Assembly (NCBI RefSeq): GCF_027923465.1
Contig: NZ_BRLB01000004.1
Location: 124,001-188,000 of the forward strand
Length of the DNA stretch: 64,000 nucleotides
Direction of reading: 5' to 3'
Source: Vallitalea longa
GTDB taxonomy: Bacteria > Bacillota > Clostridia > Lachnospirales > Vallitaleaceae
Numbering within the stretch: the first letter of the stretch is position 1; each line of letters begins with the position of its first letter. The notes beneath the pieces are model-generated. The model was given only the letters and a program-made list of their open reading frames with translations, did no database searches and was not told the origin of the DNA. The translations under genes and the position numbers were made by a program. Below are positions 18,299-27,276 of this stretch, in pieces.

Positions 18299-18314
18299 AC
18301 ACAATATATTGTAT
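18299..18314. promoter_or_regulatory. NrdR box overlapping the nrdJ -10
   Basis: ACACAATATATTGTAT matches 15 of 16 positions of the NrdR consensus and contains a perfect 12-bp palindrome. It covers the -10 of the nrdJ promoter, so binding of the repressor NrdR would block transcription when dATP/ATP levels signal sufficiency. Confidence 0.8.
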
Positions 18315-18336
18315 CAATAATAATTATTCATGTCAA
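18308..18336 (-). promoter_or_regulatory. sigma-A promoter of nrdJ
   Basis: On the minus strand TTGACA (18336-18331), a 17-nt spacer and TACAAT (18313-18308). The start would lie near 18301, leaving a leader of about 227 nt with an imperfect hairpin (CACTGATATT/AATATTAGTG, 18220-18255). Confidence 0.75.
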
Positions 18337-18375
18337 TTAGAAATGAGAATGTGGCGTAATCTTTTTTTCTTGAAT

Positions 18376-18404
18376 TTGACTAATGGCTAATATTATGATA
18401 ATAT
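18376..18404 (+). promoter_or_regulatory. sigma-A promoter for the 47-aa ORF
   Basis: TTGACT (18376-18381), 17 nt, TAATAT (18399-18404), about 55 nt before the small ORF's ATG. Confidence 0.7.
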
Positions 18405-18459
18405 TTATTATAAGTAGGTTATAAGCAATTTACCTAAAATAAAGTAAAGGTGCGTTAAA

Positions 18460-18603
18460 ATGAATGAATCAGCTAATTTATGGATGATATTTAAAAGAAA
18501 TATGACTGCTAATTTTGACTATAACACTATAGGTGCGTCTATTTTTAAATATGATAAAAATAATAAATTAGTTGTAGGATATTTATATAATGCATATTCG
18601 TAA
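18460..18603 (+). CDS. Small hypothetical protein, 47 aa
   Basis: ATG at 18460 with AAAGGTG upstream opens a 47-residue frame (MNESANLWMIFKRNMTANFD at the start, VVGYLYNAYS at the end). A near-consensus promoter lies before it and a strong intrinsic terminator after it, so this stretch is very likely a transcribed unit; whether the product is the peptide or an RNA is open. The peptide has no membrane segment or known motif. It is divergent from nrdJ and sits upstream of the ABC-F gene. Confidence 0.55.
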   Translation: MNESANLWMIFKRNMTANFDYNTIGASIFKYDKNNKLVVGYLYNAYS

Positions 18604-18650
18604 TGCTATTCAATAAGTAATATGTGTAATTATAAGTAATATTAAAATTT

Positions 18651-18681
18651 CTAATCCTAGACTAATTGTCTAGGATTTTTT
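18651..18681 (+). terminator. Intrinsic terminator after the 47-aa ORF
   Basis: AATCCTAGAC (18653-18662) and GTCTAGGATT (18668-18677) form a 10-bp stem with a 5-nt loop, followed by a T-run to 18681. Confidence 0.85.
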
Positions 18682-18716
18682 GCGTTTAAATATATTTTTA
18701 GAAAGGTATGATTAAA

Positions 18717-20642
18717 ATGATAGAATTGGGAATCAGTAATTTATCTAAGAGTTTTGGAGCGAACAAGATATTTGAAAATGTTAGTTTCGATGTTAAGACT
18801 GGAGAAACAGTAGGACTGATTGGAAGAAATGGAACAGGGAAAACAACCATAATGAAAATATTAATGGACAAAGAGGATTATGAAGGAGAAGTATTCTACC
18901 GAAAAGGTACCACTCTGGGATATCTCGATCAGATTCCTGTATTTGAACAAGATTATAACGTTAGGGAAGTGCTTTACTTAGCATTTGAAGATATTTATAA
19001 GATAAAAAAGAAAATGAAAGATATTGAAGATTGCCTTGCAGGAGAAGGGAACGATGTTGATAAACTTATGAAAGAATATGGATATCTACAAGAGCAGTTT
19101 GAACTTCTCGGTGGTTATGATATTGATGAAAAAATGAGCAAAGTCACAATAGGTCTGCAAATATCAGAGTCTATGCAACAGATGAAATTCTCTAATCTGA
19201 GTGGTGGAGAAAAATCTAAAATAATGCTTGGAAAGATTTTATTAGAGAGACCAGAAATATTACTACTTGATGAACCATCTAATCACTTGGATCTAAAATC
19301 CATTGAGTGGCTAGAAGAATATCTAAAAGATTATTCGGGTTCAGTATTAATTATATCTCATGATAGGTATTTTTTAGATAGGGTAGTCAATAAAATAGTT
19401 GAATTAGATTATGATGGTGCAGAAATATACTATGGAAATTATACTTATTATCTCATGGAAAAAGAAAGACGTTTTATTGAAGCTTATAACAGATATAAAG
19501 AAAATGAGAGAAAAATAAATAGGATGGAGGAACAGATTAAGAGATTTCGTATATGGGGTAAGATGCGTGATAGTGAAAAGATGTACAAAAGAGCTAAAGA
19601 GCTTGAAAAGAGATTAGCAAAAACGGAAAAACTAGATAAACCTGTTCTTGAAAAGACAAAAATCAAATTATCTTCTAAGGTGATGGATAGAACTGGAAAA
19701 GAGGTTCTAATATTGAAAGAGGTTGAAAAAAGTTTTGATGATAGAAAACTTTTTTATAATCTTAATCTTGTACTATTTCTTAGGGATAGTTTAGCTATAC
19801 TTGGAGATAATGGTACTGGTAAATCAACCTTAATAAAAATCATTATGGAAGAATTAAATAGTGATAAAGGAAGTATAAAATATGGTTCTAATATTAAGAT
19901 TGGATATTTACCGCAAGAAGTTAAATTTGATGATGAGGATACTTCTATATTGGAAACTTTTCAATATAAATATAACATAACTATTGGCGAAGCAAGAACA
20001 GAACTTGCTAAAGTGCTATTTATTAAAGATGATGTGTTCAAAAAAATCAATATGTTATCTGGTGGAGAAAAAAGTAGATTACGATTATGCATGCTTATGT
20101 ATGAAAAAGTCAATTTCATGATACTTGATGAGCCTACCAATCATTTAGATATAGATTCAAGAGAAATATTAGAAGAAACACTACTAGATTTTCAGGGTAC
20201 TATTTTATTTGTATCTCATGACAGGTATTTCATCAATAAAATCGCCACTAAAATAGGTGAAATAAATAATAAACATCTAAAGTTTTATAATGGTGATTAT
20301 GAATATTATAAGAACGAATTACAAAAACAATTAGAAATATCTAATATTAGGAACAATCAAAATGTTAAAGATAAGACTAAAAACAAAAATTATAATAAAA
20401 GGGATAGAAATGATAAGGGAAAGATAATCAAGAGAAAAACGAAAGAGCTTGAATCTATTGAAGCAGAAATAGAGTCACTAGAAAACTTAATTAAACAATC
20501 GGAAAATGAAATGATAAAATGTAGTACAGATGCAGTAAAACTTAATGAAATAACAAAAGAGCAGAATGAGAAGAAGAATAGATTAAATATTCTTATTGCA
20601 AAATGGGAAAAGATAAATGAAGAAATTGATAGAATCAGTTAA
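18717..20642 (+). CDS. ABC-F family ATPase
   Basis: A soluble tandem-ATPase protein (641 residues from the ATG at 18717; the ATG at 18708 is only 1 nt from AAAGG and unlikely). Each half has Walker A (GLIGRNGTGKTT; GDNGTGKST), signature (LSGGEKSKIML; LSGGEKSRLRL) and Walker B (LLLDEPSNHLD; MILDEPTNHLD). The linker between the halves is the charged P-site interaction motif region (about 235-320), and a lysine-rich coiled coil makes up the last 110 residues, as in YdiF/Uup-like proteins. There are no membrane segments. ABC-F proteins act on the ribosome; some protect it against antibiotics. Which subfamily this is cannot be decided by eye. Confidence 0.9.
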   Translation: MIELGISNLSKSFGANKIFENVSFDVKTGETVGLIGRNGTGKTTIMKILMDKEDYEGEVFYRKGTTLGYLDQIPVFEQDYNVREVLYLAFEDIYKIKKKMKDIEDCLAGEGNDVDKLMKEYGYLQEQFELLGGYDIDEKMSKVTIGLQISESMQQMKFSNLSGGEKSKIMLGKILLERPEILLLDEPSNHLDLKSIEWLEEYLKDYSGSVLIISHDRYFLDRVVNKIVELDYDGAEIYYGNYTYYLMEKERRFIEAYNRYKENERKINRMEEQIKRFRIWGKMRDSEKMYKRAKELEKRLAKTEKLDKPVLEKTKIKLSSKVMDRTGKEVLILKEVEKSFDDRKLFYNLNLVLFLRDSLAILGDNGTGKSTLIKIIMEELNSDKGSIKYGSNIKIGYLPQEVKFDDEDTSILETFQYKYNITIGEARTELAKVLFIKDDVFKKINMLSGGEKSRLRLCMLMYEKVNFMILDEPTNHLDIDSREILEETLLDFQGTILFVSHDRYFINKIATKIGEINNKHLKFYNGDYEYYKNELQKQLEISNIRNNQNVKDKTKNKNYNKRDRNDKGKIIKRKTKELESIEAEIESLENLIKQSENEMIKCSTDAVKLNEITKEQNEKKNRLNILIAKWEKINEEIDRIS

Positions 20643-20667
20643 ATTTAAGCGTATGGTTTATAATTAT

Positions 20668-20706
20668 AGCCTTTAATTCATGGAGAATTATGGGCTTTTT
20701 CTTTTT
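20668..20706 (+). terminator. Intrinsic terminator of the ABC-F gene
   Basis: AGCC...AATTC pairs with GAATT...GGCT around ATGGA, followed by TTTTTCTTTTTT. Confidence 0.75.
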
Positions 20707-20838
20707 TACTATACATAACATCTATCTATTATAATGAATATTTTCTATTTATCACATGATTTCCCATATTTAATACATAATATTACCAAATTTTATTGAT
20801 AAGATTAATTTGTAATTAAAATAAAAGGAGGTTTATTA

Positions 20839-22317
20839 ATGTATTTTATAAAAAGAGCATTAAAATACATAAAGCACAAAAAAGGTAAAACCCTGTTATT
20901 AGGTATAATTTTTCTAATAATAGCTAACTTTGTTTTGGCTGGGTTATTAGTATATAACGCTACTGTCAAAGCTCAACAGCAGACAAGAGAAAGTATTGGG
21001 GCAGATGTAAAATATATTATTGATAATGAAGGCATAATTTCTGATTCAGAAAGAGGAGTTATCAATAAAGATGACTATTCAATTATGAAAACAGCTTTTT
21101 CTGGTGAAGTAACTTCTGTTGAAAAATATACGGATAAGGGTGCACCAACATATGCTAATTTTATGAATGTAGTTGATTCTACATATGTAGATGATTATGA
21201 TTTGTCAATATCTTTTCAGTGTGATATCAATGATCTGAATTCTTATACTACAGATACAGATGTAAGTGACTCGGGACATACTTTTGACATAAAATTATTT
21301 GGTGCTGTAGAACCTATGGATTTTGAAGAAGGTAATGCTGAGCTGGTAGAAGGAAACTTGGCAACTATGGAGGAAATTTCTTCTGGTGAAGGAGTTGTAC
21401 TTGTTGAAGAAAATGTTGCATCAATTAATAATTTGCAGATTGGAGATACGATTACAGCTACAGCTTCAATACTTGATTATGAAAATATAGAAATAGAATT
21501 AAAAATAATAGGAATATATAAAACTAATGAGCAAGTTGATCAGAGAATGGCTTTCAAAGGGAGCAGTTCATTAATACCTCAGAATAGATTATACGTTCCA
21601 TTTAATATTGTTAACGATATGGGTTTAACACAAGAAGAGATGGATAATCTGCTACTCTCATCTAATGTAATACATCTAAAAGATCCAATATATGTTGAAG
21701 ATTACAAAACTGAAGCTGAACAGAAGGTTAAATTGGTTTATGGTTCACTAGATGCTAACGATGATCTGTATAACAGTTTAATAGGACCAATTGAAAAATT
21801 GGGTGTAATTGCAAAAATTATGGTAATTATCATAGCGATTGCTGGAGCAGCTATAATTGGTTTGATAACAGCACTTACTGTAAATGATCGAAAAGAAGAA
21901 ATAGGAATCATGCTTGCTGTAGGAGAGAGCAAAGCAAAAATAGTAATCCAATTTGTTATAGAGGTAACTATAATTGCGGTAATTGCATTTGTATTATCAT
22001 CATTTACAGGTTCAATTATCGGAGAGAATATAAGTTCAGTAATTCTGGACAGTGAAATAGTTAGTGATGATACTAGCAACAATAATATGATGAACATGAA
22101 AATGATAGGCAGGATGGGTAACATAAACATAAACCAAATGGGAAATGATAAACTCAATAAATTGTCACAAGAACAGAAGGTAGATATTAATTTTGATATT
22201 AATGTATTACTGGAATTATTTGGTTTGGGATTACTTATGTCAATAATAAGTACGATTATACCATCTCTATATGTCATGAGATTCAATCCAAAACAGATTT
22301 TGATAAATAGGACTTAG
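20839..22317 (+). CDS. ABC transporter permease, FtsX/MacB type
   Basis: 492 residues with the four-helix topology of MacB/FtsX-family permeases: TM1 at about 18-39 (LLGIIFLIIANFVLAGLLV), a large extracellular MacB-PCD-like domain at about 40-325, then three helices (IMVIIIAIAGAAIIGLIT, IVIQFVIEVTIIAVIAFVLS, and one near residue 465 before PSLYVMRFNPKQIL). The cytoplasmic coupling region RKEEIGIMLAVGES is typical. Between TM3 and TM4 lies a Met/Asn-rich extracellular loop (NNNMMNMKMIGRMG), which is unusual. These permeases transmit force rather than move a solute through a pore. RBS AAAGGAGG; the ATPase gene follows after 14 nt and the PASTA protein 3 nt after that. Confidence 0.88.
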   Translation: MYFIKRALKYIKHKKGKTLLLGIIFLIIANFVLAGLLVYNATVKAQQQTRESIGADVKYIIDNEGIISDSERGVINKDDYSIMKTAFSGEVTSVEKYTDKGAPTYANFMNVVDSTYVDDYDLSISFQCDINDLNSYTTDTDVSDSGHTFDIKLFGAVEPMDFEEGNAELVEGNLATMEEISSGEGVVLVEENVASINNLQIGDTITATASILDYENIEIELKIIGIYKTNEQVDQRMAFKGSSSLIPQNRLYVPFNIVNDMGLTQEEMDNLLLSSNVIHLKDPIYVEDYKTEAEQKVKLVYGSLDANDDLYNSLIGPIEKLGVIAKIMVIIIAIAGAAIIGLITALTVNDRKEEIGIMLAVGESKAKIVIQFVIEVTIIAVIAFVLSSFTGSIIGENISSVILDSEIVSDDTSNNNMMNMKMIGRMGNININQMGNDKLNKLSQEQKVDINFDINVLLELFGLGLLMSIISTIIPSLYVMRFNPKQILINRT

Positions 22318-22331
22318 GAGGAGATGATAAT

Positions 22332-23006
22332 ATGTCTTTGTTAAAATTAGAAAATATATCATACGGATATATAGATGGTAATAATAAGAGAATGATACTC
22401 AAGAATTTGAATTATACATTCGAGAGAGGTAGATTCTATTCAATTCTTGGACCTTCTGGGAGTGGAAAAACTACCTTATTAGCTATTGCAGGTGGATTGG
22501 AGAAATGTCAAGAAGGTAAAGTGTTTTTTGAAGAAAAGAACGTCAATGATATAGGACTTGGTAAATACAGAAGAGATTATTTATCATTCGTATTCCAACA
22601 ATTCAATTTAATACCTTATCTATCAGCAGTTGAAAATGTAGTTAATGTAATGGAAATAACTGATAATCAGGTCCCAAAACCTTATTACAAAACTGCGTTA
22701 AACCTACTTAATCAATTTGGTATTGTTAAAACAAAAGCTGAACGAAGTATTTATAAATTATCTGGAGGAGAGCAGCAGCGTGTTGCAATAGCCAGAGGAT
22801 TAGCTACAAATGTTGATCTTATCATGGCTGATGAGCCTACAGGTAATCTTGATACTGCTACAGAAAAAGAAATAATAAAGATATTCAGATTGTTAGCAGA
22901 AGAATATGATAAATGTGTTATCGTAGTGACTCATTCAGACAGCATAGCAGATTTTAGTGATATTCAGTTAAAGTTAAATGAAGGTAAACTTACTGAAAGG
23001 ATGTAG
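22332..23006 (+). CDS. ABC transporter ATPase, LolD/MacB type
   Basis: A 224-residue nucleotide-binding subunit. Walker A GPSGSGKTTLL near residue 40, Q-loop FVFQQFNLIPYLSAVENV, signature LSGGEQQRVAIARGLA, Walker B LIMADEPTGNLD and the switch histidine in VVTHSDSIA are all intact. This is the class that partners with FtsX-type permeases. Its place between the permease and the PASTA protein genes, with 14-nt and 3-nt gaps, indicates one operon and probably one complex. RBS is AGGAGGAGATG. Confidence 0.92.
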   Translation: MSLLKLENISYGYIDGNNKRMILKNLNYTFERGRFYSILGPSGSGKTTLLAIAGGLEKCQEGKVFFEEKNVNDIGLGKYRRDYLSFVFQQFNLIPYLSAVENVVNVMEITDNQVPKPYYKTALNLLNQFGIVKTKAERSIYKLSGGEQQRVAIARGLATNVDLIMADEPTGNLDTATEKEIIKIFRLLAEEYDKCVIVVTHSDSIADFSDIQLKLNEGKLTERM

Positions 23007-23009
23007 CAA

Positions 23010-25409
23010 ATGGATAATAATAAAGGTAAAAACATATTCTCAGATGGATTCAGCATGGATATAGATAAAAATGAAGAAATAGAAAACAAAAAATTTGTCA
23101 CTGATAATATTAGAGAAAAATCAAATAAAGAAGATACTATTACTGCTAATAATAGAAATGCTAAACAATCAAATGAACCTAATGATGAACCTAAAGATTT
23201 TTTAACTAGTTTAAATGATAACAATAATTCTAGTTTCCAACAAGAAGAATTCACATATCAAAAAAATAGCAATCATAAAAGATGGATTATTCAAATAGTA
23301 ATCATTATAATTGCTGTAGGTAGTATCTATTATATAATAAATAAAAAAACTGAATTGATAGATTTTACTAATATGTTGTATGATGATGCAGAGGCTTGGG
23401 CTAGTGGTAAAAATATAATTCTTACTTATGAAGAAGAATATAGTAATGATATAGAAGAAGATTACATAATTTCTCAAGACATAAATCCTGGAGAAAAAAT
23501 AAAAAAAGATTCTACAGTGAAATTAACATTGTCAAAGGGTAAAGATCCTTATGAAAAAATAGCAATACCAGAATTTGATTCTTCTTGGTCAAAAACTAGT
23601 ATTGAAAGTTGGATAGAACAGAATGGAATAATAAATTATAAATTCAATAATATGCAAAATGAAGAAATACCAACCAATTATTTGATATCATATAAACTTA
23701 TAGGTGCTGATAATGATACATTTGTAAGAAGTTCAGAAATTGAATTTGATATAAGTTATACAGAAGCGGTTGAAGCTGTAACTATGCCGGATTTTATTAA
23801 CAAAAGTATTGTTGATGTTGATATATGGTCGAAAAATAATGATATAGAATATAATTATTCATATTCCATCAGTTCTTTATATGCTGAAGACGCTATAATT
23901 GACCAAAGTGTTAAATCAGGTGATGAAATAAATGTGGGAGATGTATTTTCTGTAGTCATATCAATAGGAGAAGAAGATGATGATGCGATAGTGATGGAAA
24001 ATTTCTTGAACAAAACTATAATAGATGCTGACATATGGGCGAAAAGCAATCATATCATGTATACTTATACTTATGAATATAATGAAATTTATCCTGAGGA
24101 TACAATATTATATCAGAGTGTAGATCCTGATAAAGAGATAAAGGAAGGTTCTACAGTAGAATTCATCATATCGGAAGGTAGCGAGGAGGAAGATGAAGAG
24201 GAAGCTATTGTGATGGAAAACTTTTTGAATAAGACGCTACTTGATATTGATATATGGGCAAAAAGCAATGGAATCACCTATACTAATACCTACCAGTATG
24301 ATTCTATATATGAAAAAGATAAAATAATGTATCAGAGTATACCAGCTGATGAAGAATTATTAGATGATTATGAACTTACTTTTATAGTATCGAAGGGCGA
24401 AGAAATAAGAGTTCCTGATTTTAGTTCTTATACTATGTCTGATGCAAAAGAATATAATGACGGACTTATAGATGTAGAGGTAATAGAAGAATACATTGAA
24501 AATACAAAAGAAAGTGAATTCATATCTCAATCAATTGAGGCAGATGATATAGTTGAAGAAGGAACTGAAATAATTATTGAGTATTCGTTAGGAGATAGAA
24601 TTGACTTACCAAGTTTCATTGATCAATCAAAATATGAATTAGAAGATTGGATTGAAGATGCTAATGATAAGGGAGCTAATATTAAATTAACGGTTACAGA
24701 AGAAGCTGATACTGGATTGGAATATGGGAAAATATTATCTCAAAATATATTAAATGAAAAAATAGGTTTAACAACAGATATAGAAGTTGCAATATCATCA
24801 GGACTGACAGTACCTTCATTTATTAGTATGGATAAAAATGAAATTAAAAATTATTCTGAAACTAGGGATATCAATGTTGAAGTTGAAGAAATGTATATGG
24901 AAGGAACCAATGAAGGTGATTTTATTTCTCAATCAATAGAAACAGGAACTACAGTGAAAAAAGGTACCTATGTAACGGTTAATTATTCATTAGGAGATAC
25001 TATCAACATTCCTAAATTCCTTGACAGACCTGCTACAGATTTACAAGAATGGGTCAATGAACAGAACAGAAAAGGTGCTGAGTTAACTATAACAACATCT
25101 GAAATGTACCATCATGATGTTGATTATGGAGCAATTGTAAGTCAAAATGTCTATAACCAAACTAATGCTGATCTTGATACTGAAATCGAAATAGTAGTGT
25201 CTCAAGGAGAACCTTATACGGTAACTGATTTTACTAAGTTTTCCGTAAGTGAAATAGAATATGTTGCTGAGAGAAGAGGATTGACGATTGTATTTGAAAC
25301 TATTGAAGATTCATCATATAAAAGTGGAGAAGTAATTAGTCAAGAGCCAGAAAAAGGAGAGATTATAAGCAAAAATAAAGACTTTATCAAAATACAAGTT
25401 GCTGAGTAG
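23010..25409 (+). CDS. Membrane-anchored protein with about ten PASTA repeats, no kinase
   Basis: 799 residues. A polar cytoplasmic segment (1-89) precedes one membrane helix (WIIQIVIIIIAVGSIYYII, about 91-109). The rest is extracellular and made of about ten repeats of 65-73 residues with the PASTA pattern: a PDF/PSF/PKF or ENF start, a helix, then SQxxxxxxxIxxGTxVxxxxSxG. Repeats 4 and 5 are nearly identical in parts (VMENFLNKT, DIWAKSN). PASTA domains usually cap Ser/Thr kinases or penicillin-binding proteins and sense muropeptides; here neither catalytic domain is present. Being the third gene of an ABC transporter operon, it could be its substrate-sensing or wall-anchoring subunit (inference). 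The body is strongly acidic. Confidence 0.88.
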   Translation: MDNNKGKNIFSDGFSMDIDKNEEIENKKFVTDNIREKSNKEDTITANNRNAKQSNEPNDEPKDFLTSLNDNNNSSFQQEEFTYQKNSNHKRWIIQIVIIIIAVGSIYYIINKKTELIDFTNMLYDDAEAWASGKNIILTYEEEYSNDIEEDYIISQDINPGEKIKKDSTVKLTLSKGKDPYEKIAIPEFDSSWSKTSIESWIEQNGIINYKFNNMQNEEIPTNYLISYKLIGADNDTFVRSSEIEFDISYTEAVEAVTMPDFINKSIVDVDIWSKNNDIEYNYSYSISSLYAEDAIIDQSVKSGDEINVGDVFSVVISIGEEDDDAIVMENFLNKTIIDADIWAKSNHIMYTYTYEYNEIYPEDTILYQSVDPDKEIKEGSTVEFIISEGSEEEDEEEAIVMENFLNKTLLDIDIWAKSNGITYTNTYQYDSIYEKDKIMYQSIPADEELLDDYELTFIVSKGEEIRVPDFSSYTMSDAKEYNDGLIDVEVIEEYIENTKESEFISQSIEADDIVEEGTEIIIEYSLGDRIDLPSFIDQSKYELEDWIEDANDKGANIKLTVTEEADTGLEYGKILSQNILNEKIGLTTDIEVAISSGLTVPSFISMDKNEIKNYSETRDINVEVEEMYMEGTNEGDFISQSIETGTTVKKGTYVTVNYSLGDTINIPKFLDRPATDLQEWVNEQNRKGAELTITTSEMYHHDVDYGAIVSQNVYNQTNADLDTEIEIVVSQGEPYTVTDFTKFSVSEIEYVAERRGLTIVFETIEDSSYKSGEVISQEPEKGEIISKNKDFIKIQVAE

Positions 25410-25418
25410 ATAAATCAT

Positions 25419-25451
25419 GTAAACCTTCTAGATTAAGTCTAGAAGGTTTAC
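25419..25451. terminator. Perfect 14-bp hairpin between convergent genes
   Basis: GTAAACCTTCTAGA and its exact complement flank the 5-nt loop TTAAG. It lies between the PASTA gene and the convergent aminotransferase and could terminate both, although T-runs are weak. Confidence 0.7.
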
Positions 25452-25493
25452 ATAGAAATTAAGAATCAAATTAGATTTGTAATGTTGATAGAG

Positions 25494-26855
25494 TTAATAT
25501 CTTGTTGAACTGGCTATCTCGAAATCCTTTGATGAGTATTTTCTAATATAGTAGGATTTGTTGTTCACTATTTTATTTAGTATATCTATAAATGTATCTA
25601 CCTCTGAATAATCATTATATAAACCAAAACTTACCCTAACCATACCTGGATGTGGTGAATTAGGATTATTTTTATGAATGTCAATATCAGTTTTTTTAAG
25701 GTGCAGTAATTTCTGTATATAAGGTTGAGCGCAGAAGCATCCACTTCTAACACTGATTCCCGTTTCTTTTGATAAAATATTAGCTACTATGGAATGATGT
25801 AGCCCTTTTATATTGAAAGTTATGATTCCAATTCTATTAGAACAGTCTTTTCCATTACCGTATATGACTACATCCTTAATCCTATTTAATCTGCTTAACG
25901 TATATTCTGTTAAGTTTATTTCCATTTTTTCTATATTATCCATACCTATTTCATTTAAGGTTTTTAGAGCAGCATTAAGAGCAACTATCCCCATTATGTT
26001 AGGGGTTCCTGCTTCCTCTTTGTAAGGAATATCATCCCACATTACATAATTGGGAGTCACGATTTTTACTGTTCCTCCTCCTGATTGTGTAGGATTTCCA
26101 TGCTTGAAAACATTTTTTGGTCCAATTAGGACTCCTGTACCAAAAGGCGCGTATATTTTATGACCCGAAAAAGCAAGATAATCTATATGTTCACTGGAGT
26201 AATCAGGTTTCATATCAATGGGTGAATGAGGAATAAGTTGGGCACCGTCAATAAGTATTTTTGCTCCATATTTGTGAGCCAATTTTGCGAAGTCATGAAT
26301 GTCAGTCTTATATCCTGTTACATTGGAAGCACCAGAAATAGTTACTAAGCGTATTCGACCATTATATTTTTTGAGTTTCTGTTCACAATCTTTTATTGAT
26401 AAGTTGCCTTTATCATTTACATTAATATAGTCAATCTGAAAATTTTTTCTCCATGGAAGGTCATTAGAATGATGTTCCATGAATGAAGATAAAATTACTC
26501 CATTACTAATTGTTTGTGACAATTTAGTAGATACTTTATTTATAGCATCAGTGGTGTTTTTAACGAAGATTATTGTGGAATAGTCGTTATCCATATTAAC
26601 AAAATGACTAACGGTTTTCCTAGTGGCATCATATATTTCAGATGATAAGTGGGATTTATAACCTGTTCCACGATGTATGGAGGAATACCAAGGAGCAAAA
26701 TCGTTAATTGCATTCATAACAGATGTAAGTGGTGGTGTAGTAGCAGCATTATCAAAATTAATTTCTTTAGTGTATTTGCCATTAATTATAGGAATCGATA
26801 CATCAGTACCTACTACAAGATGTTTATAATTTGGTTGATAAGAGCAGTAATGCAT
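25494..26855 (-). CDS. Class V aminotransferase, cysteine desulfurase-like
   Basis: A PLP enzyme of the NifS/SufS superfamily. GAGGTGG 6 nt before the ATG at 26855 chooses that start over the one at 26870, giving 453 residues. Motifs are FDNAATTPP, HHSNDLPW with the histidine stacking on PLP, DGAQLIPHSP, the PLP-binding lysine in FSGHKIYAPFGTG, and SVRSGCFCAQPY, the loop carrying the catalytic cysteine. The last motif resembles group II (SufS/CsdA) desulfurases but with an extra cysteine. No suf or isc scaffold genes are adjacent, so a house-keeping Fe-S role is not supported; it may desulfurate cysteine or a related compound for another purpose. Confidence 0.85.
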   Translation of the reverse strand: MHYCSYQPNYKHLVVGTDVSIPIINGKYTKEINFDNAATTPPLTSVMNAINDFAPWYSSIHRGTGYKSHLSSEIYDATRKTVSHFVNMDNDYSTIIFVKNTTDAINKVSTKLSQTISNGVILSSFMEHHSNDLPWRKNFQIDYINVNDKGNLSIKDCEQKLKKYNGRIRLVTISGASNVTGYKTDIHDFAKLAHKYGAKILIDGAQLIPHSPIDMKPDYSSEHIDYLAFSGHKIYAPFGTGVLIGPKNVFKHGNPTQSGGGTVKIVTPNYVMWDDIPYKEEAGTPNIMGIVALNAALKTLNEIGMDNIEKMEINLTEYTLSRLNRIKDVVIYGNGKDCSNRIGIITFNIKGLHHSIVANILSKETGISVRSGCFCAQPYIQKLLHLKKTDIDIHKNNPNSPHPGMVRVSFGLYNDYSEVDTFIDILNKIVNNKSYYIRKYSSKDFEIASSTRY

Positions 26856-26880
26856 AAAATTCCACCTCATTTATGAATTG

Positions 26881-27002
26881 CTTCAATCCGTAATATTATT
26901 CGTATATTATCTTATTTAAGCATATGAATCAATATCTTTGTATATATGCTCATGACGTCTGAGATATTTCCTAATAGAAGATATATATATTACGAATTGA
27001 AG
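26881..27002. repeat. 122-bp element with 16-bp imperfect terminal inverted repeats
   Basis: CTTCAATCCGTAATAT (26881-26896) and ATATTACGAATTGAAG (26987-27002) are complementary at 15 of 16 positions, and inner segments (GCATAT...ATATGC) can pair too. It sits just upstream of the aminotransferase start, in the 413-bp gap before the DUF421 gene. It could be a small MITE or a long hairpin. The remainder of the gap holds a second hairpin (AATGATTA/TAATCATT, 27018-27047) and the recurrent motif at 27133. Confidence 0.5.
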
Positions 27003-27132
27003 ATCTATAAAAATATCAATGATTAACTTATTATAAAGCTAATCATTAATAATCAAAATAATATACCAGACAGTAAAAGATTATAAGCTGAAGATGTGTT
27101 TATAAATAAAGATAAACATTATAATGTTAGAG

Positions 27133-27165
27133 AAATCTTTTACTAGGCATAGTCTCTTTGTTCTA
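27133..27165 (+). repeat. Recurrent intergenic motif, copy A
   Basis: A 33-bp stretch (GAAATCTTTTACTAGGC then CTCTTTGTTCT) matches 28 of 33 positions with 52166-52198; weaker relatives occur near 18192 and 56794. All four face a plus-strand gene. Confidence 0.4.
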
Positions 27166-27276
27166 TAATATGCGTAGCATATCAATACGTGAGAATATAA
27201 TTAATAGTATAAAAGCAAATGAGTTGCTTAACATATTATTACAAAAATAGTAAATACTAAAATAGAGGTGATAAGT

